Of a stretch of 64,000 nucleotides of DNA, positions 1 to 11,600 are shown one piece after another. Each line of letters opens with the position of its first letter. The stretch's first letter is position 1. The notes below the pieces were generated by a model. The model saw nothing but the letters and a program-made list of their open reading frames with translations. It was not told the DNA's origin and did not search any database. The translations under genes and the position numbers were made by a program. This DNA comes from Candida dubliniensis CD36 (lineage: Eukaryota > Ascomycota > Pichiomycetes > Serinales > Debaryomycetaceae), in the NCBI RefSeq assembly GCF_000026945.1, contig NC_012864.1, forward strand, positions 1,054,001-1,118,000, written 5' to 3'.

Positions 1-2293
1 CAGCACTAAGATATTGCTGTCCATTACCTTCATTACCGCTTATCAACAAGTGTGGTCTGCAAATCCTGGAATTTTCTAGATTCTTAAGCAATTGTTGCTT
101 GGCAAACCCTCCGTCTTCATCGTTAATTGTTGGATCAAGATATTTCGCTTCATCAAGAGCAGTGAACTTCTTTTTCCCATCCAACCCCACTGTGTTAGGC
201 AAGAGCTGATTCAACTTTTCTATGATCTCCTGGTATTCGGATTGCAACAACGGTTTCAAGTGTTCTGACAAAGGTGCTGATCCCGAAGATGTGGATCTTG
301 CGCTAGATGGAACTATTTTCTCAATCGCTTTCATAAAATCTTTTGCAACAACCTTTACTTTCGATGGGTTTACTTTTAATTTCTCATTGGTACCATAAAT
401 CTGAGGATACTTCCGTTGTATACTATTTAGGGCTGCTTCCGTACATAATGCACGTAAATCTGCCCCACCATACCCTTTTGTTAATTGAGCAAGTCGGTCC
501 AAAAATATATCTGGCAATTGCGGATTCCATTTTCTTGTGTGAATTTTCAAAATCTCTTTTCTAGATCCCAAGTCTGGCAATGGGAAATAAAACTCACGAT
601 CAAATCTACCAGGTCTTCTTAATGCCGGATCAATTGCATCAGGCCTGTTAGTGGCTCCAATCACTATGACTTGACCTCTATTATCCATCCCGTCCATTAG
701 AGCTAACAAAGTAGACACTATACTTGCATGAATTTGTTCTTGTTTTGAAGATCTCACTGGTGCTAACCCATCAATTTCATCAAAAAATATAATCGAAGGC
801 TGCTGATTCTTAGCTTCTTCAAACAATAATCGCAATTGTCTTTCAGCTTCACCCACCCATTTACTCAAACAATCAGCACCTTTTCTCATAAAAAATGTAA
901 TTTTTCTTTCTGAAGTGGAACAACTTGCAGCTAATGCACGTGCCATCAAAGTCTTACCAGTACCTGGTGGACCATGGAAAAGAACACCTCTAGGTGGTGT
1001 AATAGCAAAGTTTTGATATAATTCTGGATATAACAACGGCAAAGCAACCATTTCTTTCAATTGATTTATATAATTATCAAGACCACCAACTACTGAAAAA
1101 TCAATATTCATATCAACACCTAAAGGATCTGTATCACTGAGGGTGCTTTTCTTTTTCTTGCCACTACTGTCATCAGAACCACCAGTAATCAATTTGGGTC
1201 CACCTATGTTCTGTTTTTTAGCTTTTGGTTGCTTCTTACTTATCGTGGCCTCGCCGTTTATTGGTGCAATTTCGTCCTCAGAACTATCAGAGTCACTAAA
1301 ATTCTGACCAATAGCGGTCATATTTGGTGCACCTGTCATACCCGGAATAGGAATCCCACCAGGCGGTATGTTCTTGCCAAACAACGAAATCACGTCACTT
1401 CCACCAAAAGGACCCGCTGTTGGATATAAGATTTTTCTAAACTCGCTTTTGGGAGCACCGGTTCTTCCTCTTCTGCTTCTAACGTTTGTGGGAGTCGCTG
1501 GCCTAAACTCGCGTTCCAATTGAAAATCAGCTGTTATTGGAGGAGGAATAGTATAGTCCACTTTTGTACGTTGACGCAATTTGTGTGGTTGTTCAACATC
1601 TCCATGGATAGGAGAGGAGTCATATAATTCAGCTATTTCTTTTTGAATATCTAATTCTCCTTCAGACTCCACAGTACCATCGGCGAGTGTGGTATCAGGA
1701 TCGTCGAGAACTCTACCAGACCTGGTTGCTCTTCTAGAACCAGTTGAATTTGAGGTGGATTTAGTCCTTCGAGTTCTACTGGTTTTCCGCTTTTTCGGCT
1801 TTACACCATATTCGCCATCATCTTCTTCGTCGTCTTCGCCCCATTCATTATCATCCTTCACAATAAAATTGTCAGTTCGTTTCCTTTCTATAAACTCCTC
1901 ATCGTCAGCGGATAGAACAAGATCTTCATCTTCAGATTCTTCAACTTGATCCTCTTTAAATTCATCATCGTCTGACTCGATATGTGATCTTTTTCTACGG
2001 CCTCTTCTTCCTCTCAGTTTGGGGAAATCATCTTGACCTTCTTCACCATATGCATCATCATCCAACGCCTCCTCATTATTTAATTCTGTAGCTTGCATAC
2101 CATTATCTTGCAGTACAGTACCATCAGGTAAACCCTTTATACCGTCCAACTCTTCATCCACATCCTCATCTTCGTCTGTTTCTTTATAAGAAACCGTTTT
2201 AGTGGCTCTTCTGGAAGGCAATTCATCATAAGCATGATCTAAATCGTCGTCTTCGTCGTGAATGACTTTTCTTTGTCTTCCTCTTCTACCCAT
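1..2293 (-). CDS. YTA7: Yta7-like chromatin AAA ATPase (5' part, runs off the window)
   Basis: Partial gene: the start codon is at 2293 and the frame stays open to base 1, giving about 764 N-terminal residues. The first ~350 residues are strongly acidic with Lys/Arg patches (many DDED and RRGR runs), typical of the Yta7/ATAD2 N-terminus. An AAA ATPase domain follows: Walker A GPPGTGKT at residues 441-448, Walker B DEID at 505-508, and downstream the GATNRPDAIDPALRRPGRFD sensor region. Family knowledge: Yta7 is a nuclear hexameric ATPase that binds histone tails, evicts or disassembles H3-H4 and acts as a chromatin boundary factor. The bromodomain expected further C-terminal is outside the window. 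Its promoter is the 919-bp gap up to the MSM1 stop. Confidence 0.93.
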   Translation of the reverse strand, partial: MGRRGRQRKVIHDEDDDLDHAYDELPSRRATKTVSYKETDEDEDVDEELDGIKGLPDGTVLQDNGMQATELNNEEALDDDAYGEEGQDDFPKLRGRRGRRKRSHIESDDDEFKEDQVEESEDEDLVLSADDEEFIERKRTDNFIVKDDNEWGEDDEEDDGEYGVKPKKRKTSRTRRTKSTSNSTGSRRATRSGRVLDDPDTTLADGTVESEGELDIQKEIAELYDSSPIHGDVEQPHKLRQRTKVDYTIPPPITADFQLEREFRPATPTNVRSRRGRTGAPKSEFRKILYPTAGPFGGSDVISLFGKNIPPGGIPIPGMTGAPNMTAIGQNFSDSDSSEDEIAPINGEATISKKQPKAKKQNIGGPKLITGGSDDSSGKKKKSTLSDTDPLGVDMNIDFSVVGGLDNYINQLKEMVALPLLYPELYQNFAITPPRGVLFHGPPGTGKTLMARALAASCSTSERKITFFMRKGADCLSKWVGEAERQLRLLFEEAKNQQPSIIFFDEIDGLAPVRSSKQEQIHASIVSTLLALMDGMDNRGQVIVIGATNRPDAIDPALRRPGRFDREFYFPLPDLGSRKEILKIHTRKWNPQLPDIFLDRLAQLTKGYGGADLRALCTEAALNSIQRKYPQIYGTNEKLKVNPSKVKVVAKDFMKAIEKIVPSSARSTSSGSAPLSEHLKPLLQSEYQEIIEKLNQLLPNTVGLDGKKKFTALDEAKYLDPTINDEDGGFAKQQLLKNLENSRICRPHLLISGNEGNGQQYLSA

Positions 2294-3212
2294 ATTTATT
2301 AGCTAGTTGCAAATTAATTGGTAAAAGTGTAATTCAAATGTATATGATAGGATTGTAGTTTTTATTCTTTTTTTTGTTTTTTCGTACACCGTTGGGAAAC
2401 TTTTATGACAACACAAAAAATTAAAGGGATTATTCAATCAAGATCTGGATAGATGTAATAACCTTCGAAAGGGTTGGAGTGTTAGTATCTAGTTAATGAT
2501 ATGATGTTTAAACGTAGAAATTTGGAACAGTATCAAGCTGGTTACTTTTTATTTATTTTGTTTTTCTTTGAGCGGAAATAACGTTGTTGAAGTTTTTTTG
2601 TTAGTAATAAATTGGGTGGCACACGCAACTTGAACGGAAAAAGAGAGAGAATTTCAACGATCACCTAACATTTTTGAAGGAAGCAAATTTCGATTGAAAA
2701 CCAATGCCAAACTTCCCAACTTCAATCAACCCAATGTTTTTTTTTTTTAACAAAAGAGCAAAGATCATCAGAGAAAGGTCAAATAACATTACAATTACAA
2801 ATTCTTCCATTTTTGCAAATGGACACCTTGTCAAAGTGTTCACTAAAAGTTCAATTTTTTGAAGAGACTTTAGTCAAACGACATCAGAAGAAGTAGCAAA
2901 ATGATTGAAATTAACATGCAGCTTTTTTTTTTTTTTTTGCAACCAAATTCAATAGACATGTAATTGAATCTTGTACGTGGTGGGTGATTGGATTCTAGGA
3001 TATGTTTTTCGTGTGTTGGAAGGAATTTTCTTCTTAAAAAAAAGAAAAAAAAAATGAGCCCTGGAGTCCAAATTCTAGACTCTGGAATTCGAATCTAAAA
3101 ATAAATACCATGTGCACGACGTTTTCCCAACATGCGAGCATACTACAGCCTGTCTTTTATTACGTCTATTTACAATTCTAAGGAAGAAGCAAGTCCTATT
3201 TACAGGCTTTTA
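2294..3212. other. Intergenic: YTA7 upstream region / MSM1 3' flank
   Basis: 919 bp with no credible gene. It serves as the upstream region of YTA7 (minus strand) and the 3' flank of MSM1. It contains several T and A tracts (for example the T run around 2923-2939 and an A-rich stretch near 3036-3054). Two isolated GTTAGTA (branch-point-like on the minus strand) occur near 2479 and 2600, but no matching 5' splice site was seen. Confidence 0.6.
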
Positions 3213-4946
3213 TCATTTAATATCTCTTGGAGCAAGTTTTTCTAAAGGAACTTTATGTGACTTGGAATTAGCACCGGAACCATATTTCAAGTCTGCTCCC
3301 AATGTAGCAAAATCGGATGTGCGTCCAGAAACATCTAATCTATCAAGAATTTTCTTTGATAACTGAGGCATAACTGGCTGTATAAGAATGGATGATATTC
3401 TTGCAGTTTCCCCACATAAATAAACAAAATAGTTAGTAAGAACTCTATATTTTTCCTTTAGTTCAGCAGGGGTATCGGGTGAGTTGATTAGCTTAACGTA
3501 TGTCCATGGCTCTGCATTCTGGAAAATTTGATTGGCTTGGTTAATAACAGACCACCAGCTTTGAATAGCTCTGATGTATTCAAAGTTTGTGAAATAATGA
3601 TCCATTTGATTATACAAATCATTTAAATCTGTTGTCAATTTGCTTGACGAGGATAAAAGGCCATCAACAGAATCCTTGTTTATAGTGCAGGTTTCGATTA
3701 TTTCACGTATGTTGTTGAATTCACCACCCGCACAACTTTTCACTGCTTCTTCAATGCTAAAGTTCTTTCCACCAATTCGTGAAATTAAATTACAATATTT
3801 TCCCAAAACAGCATCTCTAGATCTTTGCAATAGTTCTTCACTAAACTTACAATCGTCATCTATGTTGGAGTTTTCAACAAGGAAAAACCGCACTGGGTCA
3901 ACGCCATAATATTCGCTAATTTCCATTGGATCAACCACATTTCCCAAGCTTTTACTCATTTTGAACCCATCACATAACCAATGAGAGTGCACTATTACTT
4001 GTTTTGGTAACTCAATGCCAGCTGCCATCAAAAAAATGGGCCAGTAGATACAATGAAAACGAATTATATCCTTTCCTATCACATGAGTCGCTGGCCATAT
4101 ACTATTCTCAGGAGTAATATACTTTGAATCTTTTACTTCAAAATCTTGGGGGAACTCTGTAGCAGTCAAGTAGTTTAATAACGCATCAAACCAAACATAA
4201 ATCTTTTGCGTGTTGTCATTAGGTACCTCAATACTCCATTTCAATCTAGAAGATGGTCTTGAAATTGATAAATCAGGCAACTTGGTGTCCTCTAGTTCTT
4301 TTAAAATAAATTGGTATCTATGTGTTGGTTTAATGAATTCTGGATTTTGCTTTAAAAACTGAATCAACTGTTTTTGGAATAACGACAACTTGAAAAAATA
4401 ATTAGTTTCTTCCTGGTACACAACTTCATTTTTCGTTTCACTGGATATTTTCACTACTTTACCATTTTTTACCACTTCTTCTATTTGCGTCTCGGGGAAA
4501 AAGGTTTCATCGCTGATGGAATACCATCCACTGTGAGTATCAGTATAAATAAACCCTCGTTCCATCATCAAGTTCCAAAAGTAACGAACTAGGTCAATAT
4601 GATCGTCATCTGTGGTTCTTATAAATCTGTCATAATTAACATTGAATTGTTCTGCTAATTTGGAGAAGTTTTGGGACACTTTGTCGACTAATGTCTTAGG
4701 TTCCAACCCAAGCTTTTCAGCTGTCAGTTGGATTTTCAAACCATGCTCATCGGTACCAGTTAACATAAATGATTCTTTCAGTGGATTTAATTTCTCCCAT
4801 TTGTTTCTTGTATCTGCTATCAACATGGAATACAAATGACCTATATGGGGCGCCGCATTGACATAGAATATAGGTGTTGTTATGTAAAATGGCTTTGTAG
4901 ACTTATATCTAAACTGGATAAAAGGTCCCTTGATTTGGAACCTCAT
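3213..4946 (-). CDS. MSM1: Mitochondrial methionyl-tRNA synthetase
   Basis: 577 residues, class I aminoacyl-tRNA synthetase that charges mitochondrial tRNA-Met. The N-terminus (MRFQIKGPFIQFRYKS) is basic and hydroxylated, as expected for a mitochondrial presequence. The HIGH signature is intact at residues 34-37 (PIFYVNAAPHIGH) and the KMSKS loop at 329-333. Also seen are WYSISDETFF and VWFDALLNYLT, typical of MetRS. It lacks the Zn-knuckle arrangement and the GST-like N-terminal domain of the cytosolic enzyme encoded at 12970-15216, so this is the organellar form. It lies head-to-tail upstream of YTA7 and downstream of YIP1; MSM1-YIP1 adjacency on one strand is also found in S. cerevisiae. 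Confidence 0.94.
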   Translation of the reverse strand: MRFQIKGPFIQFRYKSTKPFYITTPIFYVNAAPHIGHLYSMLIADTRNKWEKLNPLKESFMLTGTDEHGLKIQLTAEKLGLEPKTLVDKVSQNFSKLAEQFNVNYDRFIRTTDDDHIDLVRYFWNLMMERGFIYTDTHSGWYSISDETFFPETQIEEVVKNGKVVKISSETKNEVVYQEETNYFFKLSLFQKQLIQFLKQNPEFIKPTHRYQFILKELEDTKLPDLSISRPSSRLKWSIEVPNDNTQKIYVWFDALLNYLTATEFPQDFEVKDSKYITPENSIWPATHVIGKDIIRFHCIYWPIFLMAAGIELPKQVIVHSHWLCDGFKMSKSLGNVVDPMEISEYYGVDPVRFFLVENSNIDDDCKFSEELLQRSRDAVLGKYCNLISRIGGKNFSIEEAVKSCAGGEFNNIREIIETCTINKDSVDGLLSSSSKLTTDLNDLYNQMDHYFTNFEYIRAIQSWWSVINQANQIFQNAEPWTYVKLINSPDTPAELKEKYRVLTNYFVYLCGETARISSILIQPVMPQLSKKILDRLDVSGRTSDFATLGADLKYGSGANSKSHKVPLEKLAPRDIK

Positions 4947-5103
4947 GGTCTATTAATTAAGATATATGTTGAACTGTACTATTGTTTGGAGCTTGTGTGG
5001 GAATTCACTTTTTTTTTTTCAGTGTTTATTTTTTCAACTGTACTGTTTACTAAACCCAGTATATAACCACTAGCTTATAAAAAAAAAAATACATTTAATC
5101 TAT

Positions 5104-5859
5104 TTACTTCTCCTCTACATTTTCTACAAATATGGCCATTAATGCAAAAACAGTGTAGAACATGCACAAAGGATACGCAATTAATGGTCTTACGTTGTGC
5201 AATTTCAAAACGCTAACAAAAAATCCACTGGCAGAATATGTACACCACATCACAGCTATAGCACTCAAAATATATCCGGCCAAGTTATCCAAATTGGTGA
5301 CAACTCCCAACACACTAATCAAAACTAATGGCAACAAGCAATACCCAAGTACAGACGCCGATCTGATCAAATCAATGGTTGTTTCGTTACTCATAAACTT
5401 GAACAAATAATGTAAACCTATTATTCCAAACAATCCAACACCATAAATGTAACCAAACTGAACTTTCCCTGCTAATAGTAATAAAGTACCAAATAATAAC
5501 ACAAACAATATAGGGCCAGCAAGATCCAGATCTGCCATTATATCACTTGGAATATCTTTCGTCAATGGATTTAATACAACTAATGTTTTACTCCTGATGT
5601 GCTGGAAATTAATACCCAATTCTTCTAGTAATGGTGGTTCTCCAGGATAACCTGAGGTACCAAATGCTGCTAATAACCCGGGAGTCAATTCCCCATTCCC
5701 CATCACTCCACTCACATCTATATTAGAGCCAAAATTGGAATCCATTGATCCCATCATACCAGAAGTTCCTTGGGCGTTAGATGGTTGTTGATAGGTGTAA
5801 TTCGACTGGTAAAACTGCATGTTTTGGGGGTTACCCATTTGTTGTTGATAATAAGCCAT
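5104..5859 (-). CDS. YIP1: Yip1, Rab-interacting Golgi/ER vesicle membrane protein
   Basis: 251 residues, close to the 248 of the S. cerevisiae protein. The first ~100 residues are soluble, Q/N/G-rich, and end in the diagnostic Yip1 segment PPLLEELGINFQHI followed by KTLVVLNPL. The rest is five closely spaced hydrophobic segments from about residue 120 to the C-terminus (Yip1 domain). Family knowledge: Yip1 binds prenylated Rab GTPases (Ypt1, Ypt31) with Yif1 and Yos1 and is needed for COPII vesicle budding and ER-Golgi transport. The start at 5859 is the first ATG after a T tract. Only 157 bp separate its stop from the MSM1 start. Confidence 0.95.
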   Translation of the reverse strand: MAYYQQQMGNPQNMQFYQSNYTYQQPSNAQGTSGMMGSMDSNFGSNIDVSGVMGNGELTPGLLAAFGTSGYPGEPPLLEELGINFQHIRSKTLVVLNPLTKDIPSDIMADLDLAGPILFVLLFGTLLLLAGKVQFGYIYGVGLFGIIGLHYLFKFMSNETTIDLIRSASVLGYCLLPLVLISVLGVVTNLDNLAGYILSAIAVMWCTYSASGFFVSVLKLHNVRPLIAYPLCMFYTVFALMAIFVENVEEK

Positions 5860-6351
5860 ATTTAAAAACTTGGAATACGTTCAAATTGTGAAAGAAGTGA
5901 GACAGAAGTAAAGTAAGCAACCTTCAATTGAATGTAACTAATGTATGTTTTGATTCGTTACTACATGTTTTTTTTTTTTTCCTTGAAAATTGACCAGGTA
6001 TTTCTTATGGCAAATAGCTGGTAACCGCACGACGTGTCGTTTAGGCAAAGACCCCTTTAGAAGCTCTATGTCAAAACATAACTAAGTCAAGATTCATATA
6101 TATCATAATTTTAGCTTCATAAAGTAAACATAAGCATACAGTTATAACCTGCCATTCGTGATCAATGCCCCGGCATATATGTGACTGGTATTCTGTTATT
6201 ACCTTCAGAGTCGTGTATCGTTTACCGAAATCATCTTTTTGCGTCTGTTTTTTTTCTTTTTTTTTTTTTTTCCTTATTTTCAACCATGATCACCACTCCC
6301 CAACGGCGTAAGAGAGACCAATCTACTGTGGAACCCTTAGTGCTAAGTATA
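5860..6351. promoter_or_regulatory. Divergent promoter region YIP1 / SRP101
   Basis: 492 bp shared by two divergent genes of the early secretory pathway. It holds two long T tracts on the plus strand (about 5969-5981 and 6248-6271). The second lies just upstream of the SRP101 ATGs and makes a translated N-terminal extension of that gene unlikely. Confidence 0.6.
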
Positions 6352-7959
6352 ATGTCTCAGTCATTGATTATTTTCAAACCGTCAGGTAAGGTGGAGTATC
6401 AGCTCAATAACAAGATTCATCCATTCAATGAATTCATTTCTTCAATAGTCAACGAGACATACACTACCATATCGTTAAACTTCACCACTAAGACATTAAA
6501 CAACAGACGGTTTTACTGTTACAATAAGGACAACGTATATGTTGCTCTATATTTTGACAGTATAACAACAATAGACAATGATCAAATTAAGCAAACTTTA
6601 ACAGGAATTTTAAAGACTTTCAACAAGTTAGAGCCAGAGTCTGATGGTGATAAGTTGAAAAAATTGGTAGACATGCAATTTAATAACTTGATGAAGTTGA
6701 AACAACAAGAAAAAGTTCAGGAACCCAATATTACAAGTCCTGTGAGAAGTGGCTCAAGTACCCCTAAAAAAATTGAGTCCAAGCAACCAGCAAATTCAAA
6801 AAAGATGAGAAAATGGGATAACGGGGAAATAGTAGAGGCAAATGACGGGAAGGCATTGGACTACTCTGCAAATCAGGGCACCATTGGCACTGAATTCTTA
6901 CCGGAATTAAAGATTGACAAATCAGCGTTTACCAAAGAGCGAGATTTAGTACTTGTGAATGAGTTGAACGAAATCCTCAATGAGTCAGATGATGAAAGTG
7001 AACTGCCAGATCAAACTAGTGGATCTGTGGGCAATGGATTCTTTTCTAAAATTGGTTCATATTTGGGTGGGACCATTAATGTTGACGAAGTTTCAAAGAA
7101 ATTCCGTGAGCAATTGATATCGAAAAACATCACTCCTGGTACAGCAACGACAATTATTGACAAAATCAAAACCAAATTATCTACGAATAAGAAAGTTACA
7201 ATGGCCGTATACAAGCAAGCACTTACAGATGAGTTAACTAAAATATTGACGCCAAATGTCTCCACAGACTTGTTGCATGATATCAAGAGAAACGCTGAGC
7301 TTAACACTAGGCCGTATGTTATATCTGTTGTTGGGGTTAACGGTGTTGGCAAGTCGACAAATTTGGCAAAACTTGCCTTCTGGTTTTTACAAAACAATTT
7401 GAACGTATTAATTTGTGCTTGTGATACTTTCAGATCGGGTGCTGTGGAGCAATTGAAAGTCCATGTAAACAATTTAAATCGTTTAAATGAAGCATCAACA
7501 AATACCAAATCTAGAATTGACATTTTTGAGAAAGGGTACGGAAGTGGGGATCATGTGGTTCAAACAGCAAAACAGGCTATACAATACGCAGGGGAGAACA
7601 ATTTTGATATAGTCTTGATAGATACTGCCGGTAGAACTCATTCAAATGCAAAATTAATGGCCCCGTTGAAGAAGTTTGGTGATGCAGCAAGTCCTAATAA
7701 GATTATTATGGTTGGTGAAGCCTTGGTTGGTACAGACTCCGTTGAACAAGCCACAAACTTTAATAAGGCCTTTGGTAATAAACGAACTTTGGATTTTTTC
7801 ATTATTTCCAAAGTCGATACGGTTGGTGATTTAGTCGGTACGATGATAAATATGGTCATGGCCACGAATGTTCCTATTTTGTTTGTGGGCACTGGTCAGA
7901 CGTATACTGACATTAAAAGGTTGAGTGTGAAACAAGTAGTAGAGATGTTGATGAAGTGA
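6352..7959 (+). CDS. SRP101: Signal recognition particle receptor subunit alpha
   Basis: 535 residues from the chosen start. Two upstream in-frame ATGs exist (6181 and 6286). I chose 6352 because the sequence from there (MSQSLIIFKPSGKVEYQ) aligns with the very N-terminus of the SRX domain in the family, and translation from 6181 would read through a T tract as poly-Phe. Start 6286 (22 extra residues) remains possible. Layout: SRX longin-like domain (~1-120) that binds the membrane-anchored beta subunit, a charged linker, then the NG GTPase domain with G1 GVNGVGKST at 328-336, the CDTFRSGAVEQL segment, DTAGR, and a C-terminal VGTGQTYTDI. Function: docks ribosome-nascent chain-SRP complexes at the ER through the SRP54 GTPase. 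Confidence 0.94.
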   Translation: MSQSLIIFKPSGKVEYQLNNKIHPFNEFISSIVNETYTTISLNFTTKTLNNRRFYCYNKDNVYVALYFDSITTIDNDQIKQTLTGILKTFNKLEPESDGDKLKKLVDMQFNNLMKLKQQEKVQEPNITSPVRSGSSTPKKIESKQPANSKKMRKWDNGEIVEANDGKALDYSANQGTIGTEFLPELKIDKSAFTKERDLVLVNELNEILNESDDESELPDQTSGSVGNGFFSKIGSYLGGTINVDEVSKKFREQLISKNITPGTATTIIDKIKTKLSTNKKVTMAVYKQALTDELTKILTPNVSTDLLHDIKRNAELNTRPYVISVVGVNGVGKSTNLAKLAFWFLQNNLNVLICACDTFRSGAVEQLKVHVNNLNRLNEASTNTKSRIDIFEKGYGSGDHVVQTAKQAIQYAGENNFDIVLIDTAGRTHSNAKLMAPLKKFGDAASPNKIIMVGEALVGTDSVEQATNFNKAFGNKRTLDFFIISKVDTVGDLVGTMINMVMATNVPILFVGTGQTYTDIKRLSVKQVVEMLMK

Positions 7960-8681
7960 TGGTTCTTGTTCGTCAATACAGATATAGTGACCTCTCAATG
8001 AGTATTAATAATAGTTCCTTCCAAAAAAAAAAAAAAAAAGAGGAAAAGTAGACAGTAGATTACATGGACCTGCTTGATAGATCATGTTCCTGTAGCAAAC
8101 AGATTTACTAACGCGTGATCTGCAATAAACCCAGGGATACTGGGAACAAATAAGCAGACAATAATTATAGGGAAAATTAACGAGAAAACTCAATAAACAA
8201 ATATGCAAGAATCTTAGCAGTTGTATGGTGAAAATGCCCATCAAAACTAAGGTGTGATTTCGGGCAAAATGTTTTACATTTGTATTATGCCTTGTGGTTA
8301 TATTCACTCGTCAAATTGTTTGTCTTCTTGTCTTTGCTTCGGCATTATTGTTTTAGTTCAAAGCCTTGGGAGAAGAGGAGAAGTAAAATCAAACCTGTAT
8401 GAAAGAATAAAATTGATTGATCGATTTCAGGTCCACACAAAAACAACTCTGTAAAAAAAAAAATAACCTGAAATAAAATAAAATGCCAGTACTTGTGTGT
8501 TTGCTATTTTAAGGGAGTTGATCGTATCTGAGAATTGGATTCAATATTTCATCTATTCCCTACTGTCTTCCATACTTTTTTTTTTCTCTTTTTTTACAGA
8601 TCTGGTTTCTTTTTTTGAAAGTATTTTTCAATTTAGTATTCATTTGTTTTCTGGCCTAGAAGAATCCAACTCAACCCAGCA
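7960..8681. other. Intergenic: SRP101 3' flank / PSD2 upstream region
   Basis: 722 bp without a credible gene. It contains an A run just after SRP101 (about 8022-8039), a TACTAAC at 8106-8112 with no 5' splice site in a sensible position, and a T-rich stretch at about 8577-8600 before the PSD2 start. Confidence 0.55.
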
Positions 8682-11600
8682 ATGAGATCTTCTGGGTATT
8701 TAAATTCCAACAATGGTTCATCGACGTCTTTGGAATCAAATAATGTAAACAAATCGACCGATAAAAATCAATTGTATCTCAAAGTTGTTTGTAATTGTGC
8801 TACAGATTTAGTGCCACAAGGTATTACAGGAACTGGCAGTGAGTCCAAAAAAACTTATTCTTCGAGCAAATCAATCAATCCAGTTTTGGTTGTCCAATTA
8901 AACAATACTATTAAATCGACCTCCAAGAAATTAAACACCAATCAGCCAAGTTGGAATGATGAGCTTTACATGCCATTAAAACACCAAGATGATTCATCTT
9001 TGTTAATATTTTCTGTGTGGGACAAGCATACTAGATACAAAAACTATCTAGGAGAATTAAGATTGAACGTGAGAGATGTTTTCGTTGATAATGGTAATTT
9101 TGTCGATAAGACTGAATTGAAATGGTACCACTTGAATTCCAATACCAAATATCATTCATTTATCACGGGCTCGATTTTGGTTGGTTTTGAATTAGTAATC
9201 AAAAATAAAAAGAAGCGGTTCCACAGTTCCTATAACGATAAATTCCAGCAATTGTCTATAGATTCAGACGTTGAATCTGCATTTAAAAGCTGGTTGTCTA
9301 ATTTGACTAAGCCTACAATTTATTCTGTAAATAACAAAATAAACCCCAATGACCAAGGATTTTATGATGATGAATTGGTGAATGAAGCTGATCTAGAATC
9401 CGTTTTGACGGACAAATCCAAGAAAAGCCATTTGAATGTTCCTGGGGTAAATGGTCTATTGTCGGTACCTGGTGATGATTCTAATGATGCGGGTTCCTTT
9501 TCCGATACATCATTTCTTTCTGATGGTGGATATGCAAGTGATGCATCTGCTAATTTGTTTGACCACAGAGAGGCGTTGCCCGATCTGAAGAAATCAAGAA
9601 TAAAGTCCAAAATGAGACTTCGCAGATCAAAACAAGAATATGAAAATTTTGAACTAGCAAGCCGTCAGGTTCTTGGTGTTGTGTTTATTGAAATCGTTTC
9701 GTGTGAGGATTTACCACCTTATAAAAACTTCACCCGTACGTCTTTTGATATGGATCCATTTGTGGTTGTTAGTTTTGGTAAGAAAACATTTAGAACTGGA
9801 TGGAAAAGACACACTTTAAATCCTGTTTTCAACGAACGGTTAGCTTTTGAGTTACTTCCTCATGAAAGTAATTTCAGTATTCAGTTCTTGGTGCTTGATA
9901 AGGATCATTTCTCGTTTCATGATAATGTGGCTCATATTTCTTTGCCCTTGAGAACGTTGACTGAGTATGCGACTGCAAAACCAACTGAAGGCGAAAACTC
10001 TGATGTCAATACCAGTGACAGCAACAGCAATAGCCAGATAGGAAATGGCTTTACCACTGAGGATACAGAATTCCCAGAAAATGATTCTGTACAAATTATA
10101 GAGAATGAGACTCCAAGTAACAAACAGAGTCGTAAAAGATATTTATCTCGGAAAAAGGTTGTTAAGACACATTTAGATTTGAAAAAGTTTAAAGCAATGT
10201 CCTTAAGTTTGCAGTTGCATGATCAAAAGTATATTGGTAAATATGCACCCAAATTAAAGATTAGAGTTAGATTTGAAACTTATCCAGAATTGCGCAAGAA
10301 ATTTTGGAGAGTCTTGTTAGAAGAAAGTATTTCTACCCCAGATAATCGTGACAGTTGCGATTACATTGAATTAATATCTTTGTTAGACACGTTGGGTTGT
10401 GTTAATAGTGATGAATTGGTGGAATTATTTTATTCAAATTTGGGGAAACTGTCCTGGGGAGGTGATTTGTTATTTTTTGATGAAATCGTTGATCAGATGG
10501 AAACCTACATCAATCAAAATGCTGACAATGGTAAAGTCAAAATATTTGAATTTGAAAAATGTCCAATTTGTAACCAAAAACGAGTTTCGAAAAAGCAAGA
10601 TTTGGATATAATCACCCATTTTGCTATATGTGCTAGTAAAGATTGGAGTGTGGTTAGTAAATTACTCCTGTCGTCTTATGTTACACCTACTCAGGCTACG
10701 AAAAAATGGTTTACCAAGGCATTGATTAAATTGACATATGGGAAATACAAATTAGGTGGGAATTCTGCCAATATCTTGGTTCAGGATAGAATGACAGGAA
10801 TTATAGTGGAAGAAAAAATGAGTGTTTACGTGAGATTAGGTATAAGATTATTGTATAAGGGATTGGATAAAGCCCGATCGAAGCGAGTTAGAATTTTATT
10901 GAAGAATATGTCAATAAAACAGGGCAAAAAATTTGATGCACCACAACTGAAATCAGATATAGCTTCATTTATTAGGTTTCATAAACTAGACCTTGATGAA
11001 TGTGAAATAGATGATCCGTCACAATTTGCTACCTTTAATGACTTTTTCTATAGGAAACTAAAACCAGGGGCCAGAGAAATTGAAGACGAAAAGAACTCCA
11101 AGATTGTTACTAGTCCAGCAGATTGTCGGTCGGTGGTTTTTGAATCAATTGATAAGGCAACGCAGTTGTGGATAAAAGGTACAGGGTTTACTATACCAAA
11201 GTTGATTCATAATGATCATCTGATGCGTATATCTTCTTACACATTGGGTATTTTCAGATTAGCTCCACAAGATTATCATCGTTTCCATTCACCAGTCGAT
11301 GGAGTTATTGAAAGCATTAAGCATATTGATGGAGAGTATTACACTGTCAACCCAATGGCTATTCGATCGGAATTGGATGTATTTGGAGAGAACGTCAGAA
11401 CAATTGTAACTATTAAAACAAAAGATTTTGGAAATATATACTTTATTGCTGTTGGAGCTATGATGGTTGGATCGATTGTTCTTACAAAAGACACAGGGTA
11501 CGAAATCTCAAAAGGTGAAGAATTGGGGTATTTTAAATTTGGAGGGTCTACTGTTTTATTGTTAATTGAAAGTGACAAATTTAAATTTGATACTGATCTT

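Noticed and set aside
6181..6351. N-terminal extension of SRP101 from upstream ATGs
   Set aside because: The long form reads a T tract as poly-Phe and does not fit the SRX family start. The form from 6286 remains possible but less likely.
8106..8112. TACTAAC branch point before PSD2
   Set aside because: No GTATGT-like 5' splice site at a suitable distance and no gain for the protein.
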